Assembly (NCBI RefSeq): GCF_032854445.1 | Contig: NW_027018258.1 | Coordinates: forward strand, 1 to 50,606 | DNA length: 50,606 nt | DNA from: Liolophura sinensis | Taxonomy: Eukaryota > Mollusca > Polyplacophora > Chitonida > Chitonidae | Direction of reading: 5' to 3' | Shown here: in pieces, positions 1 to 10,700 of the stretch | Layout of the letters: each line of letters starts with the position of its first letter | Position numbering within the stretch: the first letter of the stretch is position 1 | The notes under the pieces: generated by a model | The model's input: only the letters and a program-made list of their open reading frames with translations | Told to the model about the DNA's origin: nothing | Database searches by the model: none | Program-made: the position numbers and the translations under genes

Positions 1-3000
1 GCTCTCCGACCAATACTTTTGGCTGTAGCCACAAATGAATAATCAATGATGTCAAGATCACGTGCCCAGCAACGGCTCTTACTCCATGGAAACCAAGGAA
101 ATTTGCAATTTTTCAACAGCTGAGATGCCTGGCCCAATTGCGCATCCTTTGGCACCTTATTAATGTGGGTCAGTGTTCAATTGTACTTTTTTACAGCGGA
201 TTGTATCAAGTACCTTTTGTTTTTTTATATACAAATGGTGTGGTTTTTCTACATGTAGATAAAGACATTGAGTTTGTCTTCGACTTAGAAGTAAGACATT
301 TGCTGGGTGAGTTAAATGGGCTTGGCCCAAGATTGGACGTCCGTCTGGGCTACCGAAGGGCACATAACTTATAATGAAAAGTTGAGTATAGTAATGACCA
401 GTCGCGATTGTACATAGTTAATGTAGCCGATTTCAATTCGCAAAAAGACCAGGCAAAATCCAAAAGTGGAAAAACTGTTCCAATGCTGCTGGTAAAGGCT
501 AATCCGACGTATTTTTGTGACGAGAAATCGAATGGTGCAAACCGCGTTGCTCTCCGACCAATACTTTTGGCTGTAGCCACAAATGAATAATCAATGATGT
601 CAAGATCACGTGCCCAGCAACGGCTCTTACTCCATGGAAACCAAGGAAATTTGCAAATTTTCACAGCTGGAGATGCCTGGCCCAATTGCGCATCCTTTGG
701 CACCTTATTGATGTGGGTCAGTGTTCAATTGTACTTTTTACAGCGGATTGTATCAAGTACCTTGTGTTTTTTTTATATACAAATGGTGTGGTTTTTCTAC
801 ATGTAGATAAAGACATTGAGTTTGTCTTCGACTTAGAAGTAAGACATTTGTTGGGTGAGTTAAATGGGCTTGGCCCAAAGATTTGGACGTCGTCTGGGCT
901 ACCGAAGGGCACATAACTTATAATGAAAAGTTGAATATAGTAATGACCAGTCGCGATTGTACATAGTTAATGTAGCCGATTTCAATTCGCAAAAAGACAG
1001 GCAAAAATCCAAAAGTGGAAAACTGTTCCAATGCTGCTGGTAAGAGGCTAATCCGACGTATTTTGTGACGAGAAATCGAATGGTTGCAAACCCGCGTTGC
1101 TCTCCGACCAATACTTTTGGCTGTAGCCACAAATGAATAATCAATGATGTCAAGATCACGTGCCCAGCAACGGCTCTTACTCCATGGAAACCAAGGGAAT
1201 TTGCAATTTTATCAACAGCTGGAGATGCCTGGCCCAATTGCGCATCCTTTGGCACCTTATTGATGTGGGTCAGTGTTCAATTGTACTTTTTACAGCGGAT
1301 TGTATCAAGTACTTTTGTTTTTTTTTATACACAAATGGTGTGGTTTTTCTACATGTAGATAAAGACATTGAGTTTGTCTTCGACTTAGAAGTAAGACATT
1401 TGTTGGGTGAGTTAAATGGGCTTGGCCCAAAGATTTGACGTCGTCTGGGCTACCGAAGGGCACATAACTTATAATGAAAAGTTGAATATAGTAATGACCA
1501 GTCGCGATTGTACATAGTTAATGTAAGCCGATTTCAATTCGCAAAAAGACCAGGCAAAAATCCAAAAGTGGAAAAACTGTTCCAATGCTGCTGGTAAGAG
1601 GCTAATCCGACGTATTTTGTGACGAGAAATCGAATGGTGCAAACCGCGTTGCTCTCCGACCAATACTTTTGGCTGTAGCCACAAATGAATAATCAATGAT
1701 GTCAAGATCACGTGCCCAGCAACGGCTCTTACTCCATGGAAACCAAGGAAATTTGTATTTTTCAACAGCTGGAGATGCCTGGCCCAATTGCGCATCCTTT
1801 TGGCACCTTATTGATGTGGGGTCAGTGTTCAATTGTACTTTTTACAGCGGATTGTATCAAGTACCTTGTGTTTTTTTTATATACAAATGTGTGGGTTTTC
1901 TACATGTAGATAAAGGCATTGAGTTTGTCTTCGACTTAGAAGTAAGACATTTGTTGGGTGAGTTAAATGGGCTTGGCCCAAAGATTTGACGTCGTCCTGG
2001 GCTACCGTAGGGCACATAACTTATAATGAAAAGTTGAATATAGTAATGACCAGTCGCGATTGTACATAGTTAATGTAGCCGATTTCAATTCGCAAAAAGA
2101 CCAGGCAAAAATCCAAAAGTGGAAAAACTGTTCCAATGCTGCTGGTAAGAGGCTAATCCGACGTATTTTGTGACGAGAAATCGAATGGGTGCAAACCGCG
2201 TTGCTCTCCGACCAATACTTTTGGCTGTAGCCACAAATGAATAATCAATGATGTCAAGATCACGTGCCCAGCAACGGCTCTTACTCCATGGAAACCAAGG
2301 AAATTTGCAATTTTTCAACAGCTGGAGATGCCTGGCCCAATTCCGCATCCTTTGGCACCTTATGATGTGGGTCAGTGTTCAATTGTACTTTTTACAGCGG
2401 ATTGTATCAAGTACCTTGTGTTTTTTTATATACAAATGGTGTGGTTTTTCTACATGTAGATAAAGACATTGAGTTTGTCTTCGACTTAGAAGTAAGACAT
2501 TTGTTGGGTGAGTTAAATGGGCTTGGGCCAAAGATTTGACGTCGTTCTGGGCTACCGAAGGGCACATAACTTATAATGAAATGTTGAATATAGTAATGAC
2601 CAGTCGCAAAATGTACATAGTTAATGTAGCCGATTTTCATTAGCAAAAAGACCAGGCAAAATTCCAAAAGTAGAAAAACTGTTCCAATGCTGCTGGTAAG
2701 AGGCTAATCCGACGTATTTTGTGACGAGAAATCGAATGGTGCAAACCGCGTTGCTCTCCAACCAATACTTTTGGCTGTAGCCACAAATGAATAATCAATG
2801 ATGTCAAGATCACGTGCCCAGCAACGGCTCTTACTCCATGGAAACCATAGAAATTTGCAATTTTTCAACAGCTGGAGATGCCTGGCCCAATTGCGCAATC
2901 TTTTGGCACCTTATTGATGTGGGTGAGTGTTCAATTGTACTTTTTACAGCGGACTGTATCAAGTACCTTTTGTTTTTTTTATATACAAATGGTGTGGTTT

Positions 3001-4332
3001 TTCTACATGTAGATAAAGACATTGAGTTTGTCTTCGACTTAGAAGTAAGACATTTGTTGGGTGAGTTAAATGGGCTTGGCCCAAAGATTTGACGTCGTCT
3101 GGGCTACCGAAGGGCACATAACTTATAATGAAAAGTTGAATATAGTAATTGACAGTCGCGATTGTACATAGTTAATGTAGCCGATTTCAATTCGCAAAAA
3201 GACCAGGCAAAAATCCAAAAGTGGAAAAACTGTTCCAATGCTGCTGGTAAGAGGCTAATCCGACGTATTTTGTGACGAGAAATCGAATGGTGCAAAACCG
3301 CGTTGCTCTCCGACCAATACTTTTGGCTGTAGCCACAAATGAATAATCAATGATGTCAAGATCACGTGCCCAGCATCGGCTCTTACTCCATGGAAACCAA
3401 GGAAATTTTGCAATTTTTCAACAGCTGGAGATGCCTGGCCCAATTGCGCATCCTTTGGCACCTTATTGATGTGGGTCAGTGTTCAATTTGTACTTTTTAC
3501 AGCGGATTGTATCAAGTACCTTGTGTTTTTTTATATACAAATGGTGTGGTTTTTCTACATGTAGATAAAGACATTGAGTTTGTCTTCGACTTAGAAGTAA
3601 GACATTTGTTGGGTGAGGTTAAATGGGCTTGGCCAAAGATTTGACGTCGTCTGGGCTACCGAAGGGGCACATAACTTATAATGAAAAGTTGAATATAGTA
3701 ATGACCAGTCGCGATTGTACATAGTTTAATGTAGCCGATTTCAATTAGCAAAAAGACCAGGCAAAAAATCCAAAAGTGGAAAAACTGTTCCAATGCTGCT
3801 GGTAAGAGCTAATCCGACGTATTTGTGACGAGAAATCGAATGGTGCAAACCGCGTTGCTCTCCGACCAATACTTTTGGCTGTAGCCACAAATGAATAATC
3901 AATGATGTCAAGATAACGTGCCCAGCAACGGCTCTTACTTCATGGAAACCAAGGAAATCTTCCAATTTTCAACAGCTGGAGATGCCTGGCCCAATTGCGC
4001 ATCCTTTGGCACCTTATTGATGTGGGTCAGTGTTCAATTGTACTTTTTACAGCGGATTGTATCAAGTACCTTTTGTTTTTTTTTATATACAAATGGTGTG
4101 GTTTTTCTACATGTAGATAAAGACATTGAGTTTGTCTTCGACTTAGAAGTAAGACATTTGTTGGGTGAGTTAAATGGGCTTGGCCCAAAGATTTGACGTC
4201 GTCTGGGCTACCGAAGGCACATAACTTATAATGAAAAGTTGAATATAGTAATGACCAGTCGCGATTGTACATAGTTAATGTAGCCGATTTCAATTCGCAA
4301 AAAGACCAGGCAAAAATCCAAAAGTGGAAAAA

Positions 4333-4354
4333 CTGTTCCAATGCTGTTCCAATG
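4333..4354 (+). repeat. 11-base tandem duplication inside monomer m8
   Basis: CTGTTCCAATG is present twice in direct succession (4333-4343 and 4344-4354); all other copies have it once. It lies in the noisy left end, so it may be a real slip in one copy or a read error. Confidence 0.8.
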
Positions 4355-4555
4355 CTGCTGGTAAGAGGCTAATCCGACGTATTTTGTGACGAGAAATCGA
4401 ATGGTGCAAACCGCGTTGCTCTCCGACCAATACTTTTGGCTGTAGCCACAAATGAATAATCAATGATGTCAAGATAACGTGCCCAGCAACGGCTCTTACT
4501 CCATGGAAACCAAGGAAATTTGCAATTTTTCAACAGCTGGAGATGCCTGGCCCAA

Positions 4556-4557
4556 TC
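4556..4557 (+). other. 17-base deletion junction in monomer m9
   Basis: CCTGGCCCAAT joins directly to CTTATTGATG here. The 17 bases at monomer positions 139-155 (TGCGCATCCTTTGGCAC in other copies) are missing. No other monomer shares the deletion. Like the 11-base duplication just upstream, it sits in the error-rich end, so it may not be biological. Confidence 0.75.
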
Positions 4558-6824
4558 TTATTGATGTGGGTCAGTGTTCAATTGTACTTTTTACAGCGGA
4601 TTGTATCAAGTATCTTGTGTTTTTTTTATATACAAATGGTGTGGTTTTTCTACATGTAGATAAAGACATTGAGTTTGTCTTCGACTTAGAAGTAAGACAT
4701 TTGTTGGGTGAGTTAAATGGGCTTGGCCCAAAGATTTGACGTCGTCTGGGCTACCGAAGGGCACATAACTTATAATGAAAAGTTGAATATAGTAATGACC
4801 AGGTCGCGATTGTACATAGTTAATGTAACCGATTTCAATTAGCAAAAAGACCAGGCAAAAATCCAAAAGTGGAAAAACTGTTCCAATGCTGCTGGTAAGA
4901 GGCTAATCCGACGTATTTTGTGACGAGAAAATCGAATGGTGCAAACCGCGTTGCTCTCCGACCAATACTTTTGGCTGTAGCCACAAATAAATAATCAATG
5001 ATGTCAAGATCACGTGCCCAGCAACGGCTCTTACTCCATGGAAACCAAGGAAATTTGCAATTTTTCAACAGCTGGAGATGCCTGGCCAATTGCGCATCCT
5101 TTGGCACCTTATTGATGTGGGTCAGTGTTCAATTGTACTTTTTACAGCGGATTTTATCAAGTACCTTGTGTTTTTTTTTATATACAAATGGTGTGGTTTT
5201 TTCTACATGTAGATAAAGACATTGAGTTTGTCTTCGACTTAGAAGTAAGACATTTGCTGGGTGAGTTAAATGGGCTTGGCCCAAAGATTTGACGTCGTCT
5301 GGGCTACCGAAGGGCGCATAACTTATAATGAAATGTTGAATATAGTAATGACCAGTCGCGATTGTACATAGTTAATGTAGCCGATTTTAATTAGCAAAAT
5401 GACCAGGCAAAAAATCCAAAAGTGGAAAAACTGTTCCAATGCTGCTGGTAAGAGGCTAATCCGACGTATTTTGTGACGAGAAATCGAATGGTGCAAACCG
5501 CGTTGCTCTCCGACCAATACTTTTGGCTGTAGCCACAAATGAATAATCAATGATGTCAAGATCACGTGCCCAGCAACGGCTCTTACTCCATGGAAAACAA
5601 GGAAATTTCCAATTTTTCAACAGCTGGAGATGCCTGGCCCAATTGCGCATCCTTTGGCACCTTATTGATGTGGGTCAGTGTTCAATTGTACTTTTTACAG
5701 CGGATTGTATCAAGTACCTTTTGTTTTTTTTTATATACAAATGGTGTGGTTTTTCTACATGTAGATAAAGACATTGAGTTTGTCTTCGACTTAGAAGTAA
5801 GACATTTGTTGGGTGAGTTAAATGGGCTTGGCCCAAAGATTTGACGTCGTCTGGGCTACCGAAGGGCACATAACTTATAATGAAAAGTTGAATATAGTAA
5901 TGACCAGTCGCGATTGTACATAGTTAATGTAGCCGATTTCAATTCGCAAAAAGACCAGGCAAAAATCCAAAAGTGGAAAAACTGTTCCAATGCTGCTGGT
6001 AAGAGGCTAATCCGACGTATTTTGTGACGAGAAATCGAATGGTGCAAACCGCGTTGCTCTCCGACCAATACTTTTGGCTGTAGCCACAAATGAATAATCA
6101 ATGATGTCAAGATCACGTGCCCAGCAACGGCTCTTACTCCATGGAAACCAAGGAAATTTGCAATTTTTCAACAGCTGGAGATGCCTGGCCCAATTGCGCA
6201 TCCTTTGGCACCTTATTGATGTGGGTCAGTGTTCAATTGTACTTTTTACAGCGGATTGTATCAAGTACCTTGTGTTTTTTTATATACAAATGGTGTGGTT
6301 TTTCTACATGTAGATAAAGACATTGAGTTTGTCTTCGACTTAGAAGTAAGACATTTGTTGGGTGAGTTAAATGGGCTTGGCCCAAAGATTTGACGTCGTC
6401 TGGGCTACCGAAGGGCACATAACTTATAATGAAAAGTTGAATATAGTAATGACCAGTCGCGATTGTACATAGTTAATGTAGCCGATTTCAATTCGCAAAA
6501 AGACCAGGCAAAAATCCAAAAGTGGAAAAACTGTTTCCAATGCTGCTGGTAAGAGGCTAATCCGACGTATTTTGTGACGAGAAATCGAATGGTGCAAACC
6601 GCGTTGCTCTCCGACCAATACTTTTGGCTGTAGCCACAAATGAATAATCAATGATGTCAAGATCACGTGCCCAGCAACGGCTCTTACTCCATGGAAACCA
6701 AGGAAATTTGCAATTTTTCAACAGCTGGAGATGCCTGGCCCAATTGCGCATCCTTTGGCACCTTATTGATGTGGGTCAGTGTTCAATTGTACTTTTTACA
6801 GCGGATTGTATCAAGTACCTTGTG

Positions 6825-6838
6825 TTTTTTTTATATAC
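6825..6838 (+). other. T-run plus ATATAC, TATA-like, length-variable
   Basis: Shown on m13 (T8 then ATATAC). T7, T8 and T9 versions each track a monomer class, T9 marking trimer member a and A-type copies. The run is interrupted by G or A at its first base in the GTGGT and GTGATT families, and by C in m50 and m54. It resembles a TATA element, but nothing else marks a promoter. Confidence 0.4.
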
Positions 6839-6854
6839 AAATGGTGTGGTTTTT

Positions 6855-6864
6855 CTACATGTAG
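6855..6864. other. Perfect 10-base palindrome CTACATGTAG
   Basis: Shown on m13. The palindrome sits 22 bases after the T-run and appears intact in the copies I read across the array. It could bind a dimeric protein. There is no direct evidence of function. Confidence 0.5.
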
Positions 6865-6922
6865 ATAAAGACATTGAGTTTGTCTTCGACTTAGAAGTAA
6901 GACATTTGCTGGGTGAGTTAAA

Positions 6923-6935
6923 TGGGCTTGGCCCA
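6923..6935. other. Small inverted repeat TGGGC-TTG-GCCCA
   Basis: Shown on m13: five-base arms with a three-base loop. It is kept in most copies; single copies break or alter it (GGCTTAAAG in m36, CTTGACCC in m27, GCATGGCCC and GCTAGGCCC in the loop). Confidence 0.5.
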
Positions 6936-6981
6936 AAGATTTGACGTCGTCTGGGCTACCGAAGGGCACATAACTTATAAT

Positions 6982-7080
6982 GAAAAGTTGAATATAGTAA
7001 TGACCAGTCGCGATTGTACATAGTTAATGTAGCCGATTTCAATTCGCAAAAAGACCAGGCAAAAATCCAAAAGTGGAAAA
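6982..7080 (+). other. Variable block of the monomer (377-475)
   Basis: Shown on m13. Most class-defining changes fall here: AAGTTG, ATGTTG, AATTG or AAAAAGTTAAA near 377-386; TCGCGAT or TCTCGAT at 405; GTTAATGTAGCC, GCTAATGTACCC, GTATCC, GCAGCC or TAGGTAATG at 415-428; CGC, AGC, AAGC or AAGCG at 439-443; GACCAGG, GACGAGG, ATGACC or AACAAGG at 447-454; GTGG or GTAG at 468-471. Confidence 0.75.
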
Positions 7081-7095
7081 ACTGTTCCAATGCTG

Positions 7096-7245
7096 CTGGT
7101 AAGAGGCTAATCCGACGTATTTTGTGACGAGAAATCGAATGGTGCAAACCGCGTTGCTCTCCGACCAATACTTTTGGCTGTAGCCACAAATGAATAATCA
7201 ATGATGTCAAGATCACGTGCCCAGCAACGGCTCTTACTCCATGGA
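7096..7245 (+). other. Conserved block across the monomer junction (monomer 491 to 90)
   Basis: Shown on the m13/m14 junction. From CTGGTAAGAG through GTGACGAGAAATCG, CAAACCGCGTT, CTCTCCGACC, the TGGCTGTAGCCA mini-hairpin, CACGTG and TCCATGGA, nearly all clean copies are identical. Changes are mostly single-copy or shared by two to five related copies (C85 to A, A35 to G, C44 to G, T549 to C). Higher-order units elsewhere are told apart by other parts of the monomer. Such fixed blocks in satellites can be protein-binding sites, but no known motif such as a CENP-B box is visible. Confidence 0.6.
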
Positions 7246-7705
7246 AACCAAGGAAATTTGCAATTTTTCAACAGCTGGAGATGCCTGGCCCAATTGCGCA
7301 TCCTTTGGCACCTTATTGATGTGGGTCAGTGTTCAATTGTACTTTTTACAGCGGATTGTATCAAGTACCTTGTGTTTTTTTTATATACAAATGGTGTGGT
7401 TTTCCTACATGTAGATAAAGACATTGAGTTTGTCTTCGACTTAGAAGTAAGACATTTGTTGGGTGAGTTAAATGGGCTTGGCCCAAAGATTTGACGTCGT
7501 CTGGGCTACCGAAGGGCACATAACTTATAATGAAAAGTTGAATATAGTAATGACCAGTCGCGATTGTACATAGTTAATGTAGCCGATTTCAATTAGCAAA
7601 AAGACCAGGCAAAAATCCAAAAGTGGAAAAACTGTTCCAATGCTGCTGGTAAGAGGCTAATCCGACGTATTTTGTGACGAGAAATCGAATGGTGCAAACC
7701 GCGTT

Positions 7706-10700
7706 GCTCTCCGACCAATACTTTTGGCTGTAGCCACAAATGAATAATCAATGATGTCAAGATCACGTGCCCAGCAACGGCTCTTACTCCATGGAAACCA
7801 AGGAAATTTCCAATTTTTCAACAGCTGAAGATGCCTGGCCCAATTGCGCATCCTTTGGCACCTTATTGATGTGGGTCAGTGTTCAATTGTACTTTTTACA
7901 GCGGATTGTATCAAGTACCTTTTGTTTTTTTATATACAAATGGTGTGGTTTTTCTACATGTAGATAAAGACATTGAGTTTGTCTTCGACTTAGAAGTAAG
8001 ACATTTGCTGGGTGAGTTAAATGGGCTTGGCCCAAAGATTTGACGTCGTCTGGGGCTACCGAAGGGCACATAACTTATAATGAAAAAGTTGAATATAGTA
8101 ATGACCAGTCGCGATTGTACATAGTTAATGTAGCCGATTTCAATTCGCAAAAGACCAGGCAAAAATCCAAAAGTGGAAAAACTGTTCCAATGCTGCTGGT
8201 AAGAGGCTAATCCGACGTATTTTGTGACGAGAAATCGAATGGTGCAAACCGCGTTGCTCTCCGACCAATACTTTTGGCTGTAGCCACAAATGAATAATCA
8301 ATGATGTCAAGATCTGTCAAGATCACGTGCCCAGCAACGGCTCTTACTCCATGGAAACCAAGGAAATTTGCAATTTTTCAACAGCTGGAGATGCCTGGCC
8401 CAATTGCGCATCCTTTGGCACCTTATTGATGTGGGTCAGTGTTCAATTGTACTTTTTACAGCGGATTGTATCAAGTACCTTGTGTTTTTTTTATATACAA
8501 ATGGTGTGGTTTTTCTACATGTAGATAAAGACATTGAGTTTGTCTTCGACTTAGAAGTAAGACATTTGTTGGGTGAGTTAAATGGGCTTGGCCCAAAGAT
8601 TTGACGTCGTCTGGGCTACCGAAGGGCACATAACTTATAATGAAAAGTTGAATATAGTAATGACCAGTCGCGATTGTACATAGTTAATGTAGCCGATTTC
8701 AATTCGCAAAAAGACGAGGCAAAAATCCAAAAGTGGAAAAACTGTTCCAATGCTGCTGGTAAGAGGCTAATCCGACGTATTTTGTGACGAGAAATCGAAT
8801 GGTGCAAACCGCGTTGCTCTCCGACCAATACTTTTGGCTGTAGCCACAAATGAATAATCAATGATGTCAAGATCACGTGCCCAGCAACGGCTCTTACTCA
8901 ATGGAAACCAAGGAAATTTGCAATTTTTCAACAGCTGGAGATGCCTGGCCCAATTGCGCATCCTTTGGCACCTTATTGATGTGGGTCAGTGTTCAATTGT
9001 ACTTTTTACAGCGGATTGTATCAAGTACCTTGTGTTTTTTTTATATACAAATGGTGTGGTTTTTCTACATGTAGATAAAGACATTGAGTTTGTCTTCGAC
9101 TTAGAAGTAAGACATTTGTTGGGTGAGTTAAATGGGCTTGGCCCAAAGATTTGACGTCGTCTGGGCTACCGAAGGGCACATAACTTATAATGAAAAGTTG
9201 AATATAGTAATGACCAGTCGCGATTGTACATAGTTAATGTAGCCGATTTCAATTCGCAAAAAGACCAGGCAAAAATCCAAAAGTGGAAAAACTGTTCCAA
9301 TGCTGCTGGTAAGAGGCTAATCCGACGTATTTTGTGACGAGAAATCGAATGGTGCAAACCGCGTTGCTCTCCGACCAATACTTTTGGCTGTAGCCACAAA
9401 TGAATAATCAATGATGTCAAGATCACGTGCCCAGCAACGGCTCTTACTCCATGGAAACCAAGGAAATTTCCAATTTTTCAACAGCTGGAGATGCCTGGCC
9501 CAATTGCGCATCCTTTGGCACCTTATTGATGTGGGTCAGTGTTCAATTGTACTTTTTACAGCGGATTGTATCAAGTACCTTTTGTTTTTTTTATATACAA
9601 ATGGTGTGGTTTTTCTACATGTAGATAAAGACATTGAGTTTGTCTTCGACTTAGAAGTAAGACATTTGTTGGGTGAGTTAAATGGGCTTGGCCCAAAGAT
9701 TTGACGTCGTCTGGGCTACCGAAGGGCACATAACTTATAATGAAAAGTTGAATATAGTAATGACCAGTCGCGATTGTACATAGTTAATGTAGCCGATTTC
9801 AATTAGCAAAAAGACCAGGCAAAAATCCAAAAGTGGAAAAACTGTTCCAATGCTGCTGGTAAGAGGCTAATCCGACGTATTTTGTGACGAGAAATCGAAT
9901 GGTGCAAACCGCGTTGCTCTCCGACCAATACTTTTGGCTGTAGCCACAAATGAATAATCAATGATGTCAAGATCACGTGCCCAGCAACGGCTCTTACTCC
10001 ATGGAAACCAAGGAAATTTCCAATTTTTCAACAGCTGAAGATGCCTGGCCCAATTGCGCATCCTTTGGCACCTTATTGATGTGGGTCAGTGTTCAATTGT
10101 ACTTTTTACAGCGGATTGTATCAAGTACCTTTTGTTTTTTTATATACAAATGGTGTGGTTTTTCTACATGTAGATAAAGACATTGAGTTTGTCTTCGACT
10201 TAGAAGTAAGACATTTGCTGGGTGAGTTAAATGGGCTTGGCCCAAAGATTTGACGTCGTCTGGGCTACCGAAGGGCACATAACTTATAATGAAAAGTTGA
10301 ATATAGTAATGACCAGTCGCGATTGTACATAGTTAATGTAGCCGATTTCAATTAGCAAAAAGACCAGGCAAAAATCCAAAAGTGGAAAAACTGTTCCAAT
10401 GCTGCTGGTAAGAGGCTAATCCGACGTATTTTGTGACGATAAATCGAATGGTGCAAACCGCGTTGCTCTCCGACCAATACTTTTGGCTGTAGCCACAAAT
10501 GAATAATCAATGATGTCAAGATCACGTGCCCAGCAACGGCTCTTACTCCATGGAAACCAAGGAAATTTCCAATTTTTCAACAGCTGAAGATGCCTGGCCC
10601 AATTGCGCATCCTTTGGCACCTTATTGATGTGGGTCAGTGTTCAATTGTACTTTTTACAGCGGATTGTATCAAGTACCTTTTGTTTTTTTATATACAAAT

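Larger units (their letters stand above)
1..5504 (+). repeat. Left-end monomers m1-m10, rich in private indels
   Basis: Landmarks at 62, 610, 1160, 1712, 2264, 2814, 3366, 3918, 4479 and 5014. Nearly every copy has several one-base gains or losses not shared with any other copy, many in short homopolymers: an extra T before ACAGCGG in m1, GGCCAAAG for GGCCCAAAG in m7, CCTGGCCAATT in m10, TTCTACAT with an extra T near 5210. From m11 onward such indels almost vanish. The pattern is what uncorrected long-read sequence at a contig edge looks like. Decay at a true array edge would also be expected to add many substitutions. Family signals remain readable: m6 has CCATAG at 96-97, and m8 and m11 have the T variant at 217. 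Confidence 0.85.
6606..7155 (+). repeat. Representative consensus-like monomer (m13, 550 bases)
   Basis: This copy matches the majority base at almost every site and serves as the reference for monomer numbering (monomer base n = window base 6605+n). Landmarks: CACGTG at 59-64; TCCATGGA at 83-90; CAGCTG at 117-122; a T8 run at 220-227 followed by ATATAC; the palindrome CTACATGTAG at 250-259; TGGGC-TTG-GCCCA at 318-330; GACGTC at 338-343. Common variant sites: 85, 96-97, 105, 120, 137, 148, 153-154, 213, 217, 220, 286, 290, 304, 313, 333, 377-394, 405, 415-428, 439-451, 470, 482-494. About 41% G+C. I saw no convincing internal sub-repeat, so 550 bases looks like the basic unit. Its length is about three times a 183-base nucleosome spacing, which may be coincidence. 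Confidence 0.95.
5505..7705 (+). repeat. Near-consensus monomers m11-m14
   Basis: Starts at 5505, 6056, 6606 and 7156. m11 has TTCCAATT at 105 and T at 217. m12 has T7 and one extra T in CTGTTTCCAATG. m13 is the closest to consensus. m14 has AGC at 440-442 and a private TTTCCTACAT. No higher-order period is obvious within these four. Confidence 0.85.

Noticed and set aside
899-1255. 118-codon minus-strand open frame, one of the longest in the window
   Set aside because: It exists only because of private indels in the error-rich left end. Clean copies break the same region into shorter frames of 64 and 86 codons.
6865-6915. Internal sub-repeat suggested by ATAAAGACATTGAG and AGTAAGACATTTG
   Set aside because: The similarity is about ten bases and does not extend. 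It is no better than expected in AT-rich sequence, so the 550-base unit is not clearly built from shorter ones.
6651-6944. Recurrent 97-codon + strand open frame present in many copies
   Set aside because: It stays open only where the T-run is T8; T7 and T9 copies shift frame and end early. Similar open frames exist in other frames and on the opposite strand, and substitutions do not favour silent sites as far as I can see. It is a by-product of a repeated sequence.
6606-7155. CENP-B box, tRNA-type B box, 5S rRNA or telomere-like motif in the monomer
   Set aside because: I scanned for the core of each by eye. None is present in a recognisable form.
7153-7229. Seven-base inverted repeat CGTTGCT...AGCAACG as a closing stem of an RNA
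   Set aside because: About two such pairs are expected by chance at this spacing per monomer. The variants that hit it (T549 to C in m37, m66, m71; CCCAACAAC in m85, m89) are not compensated on the other arm.
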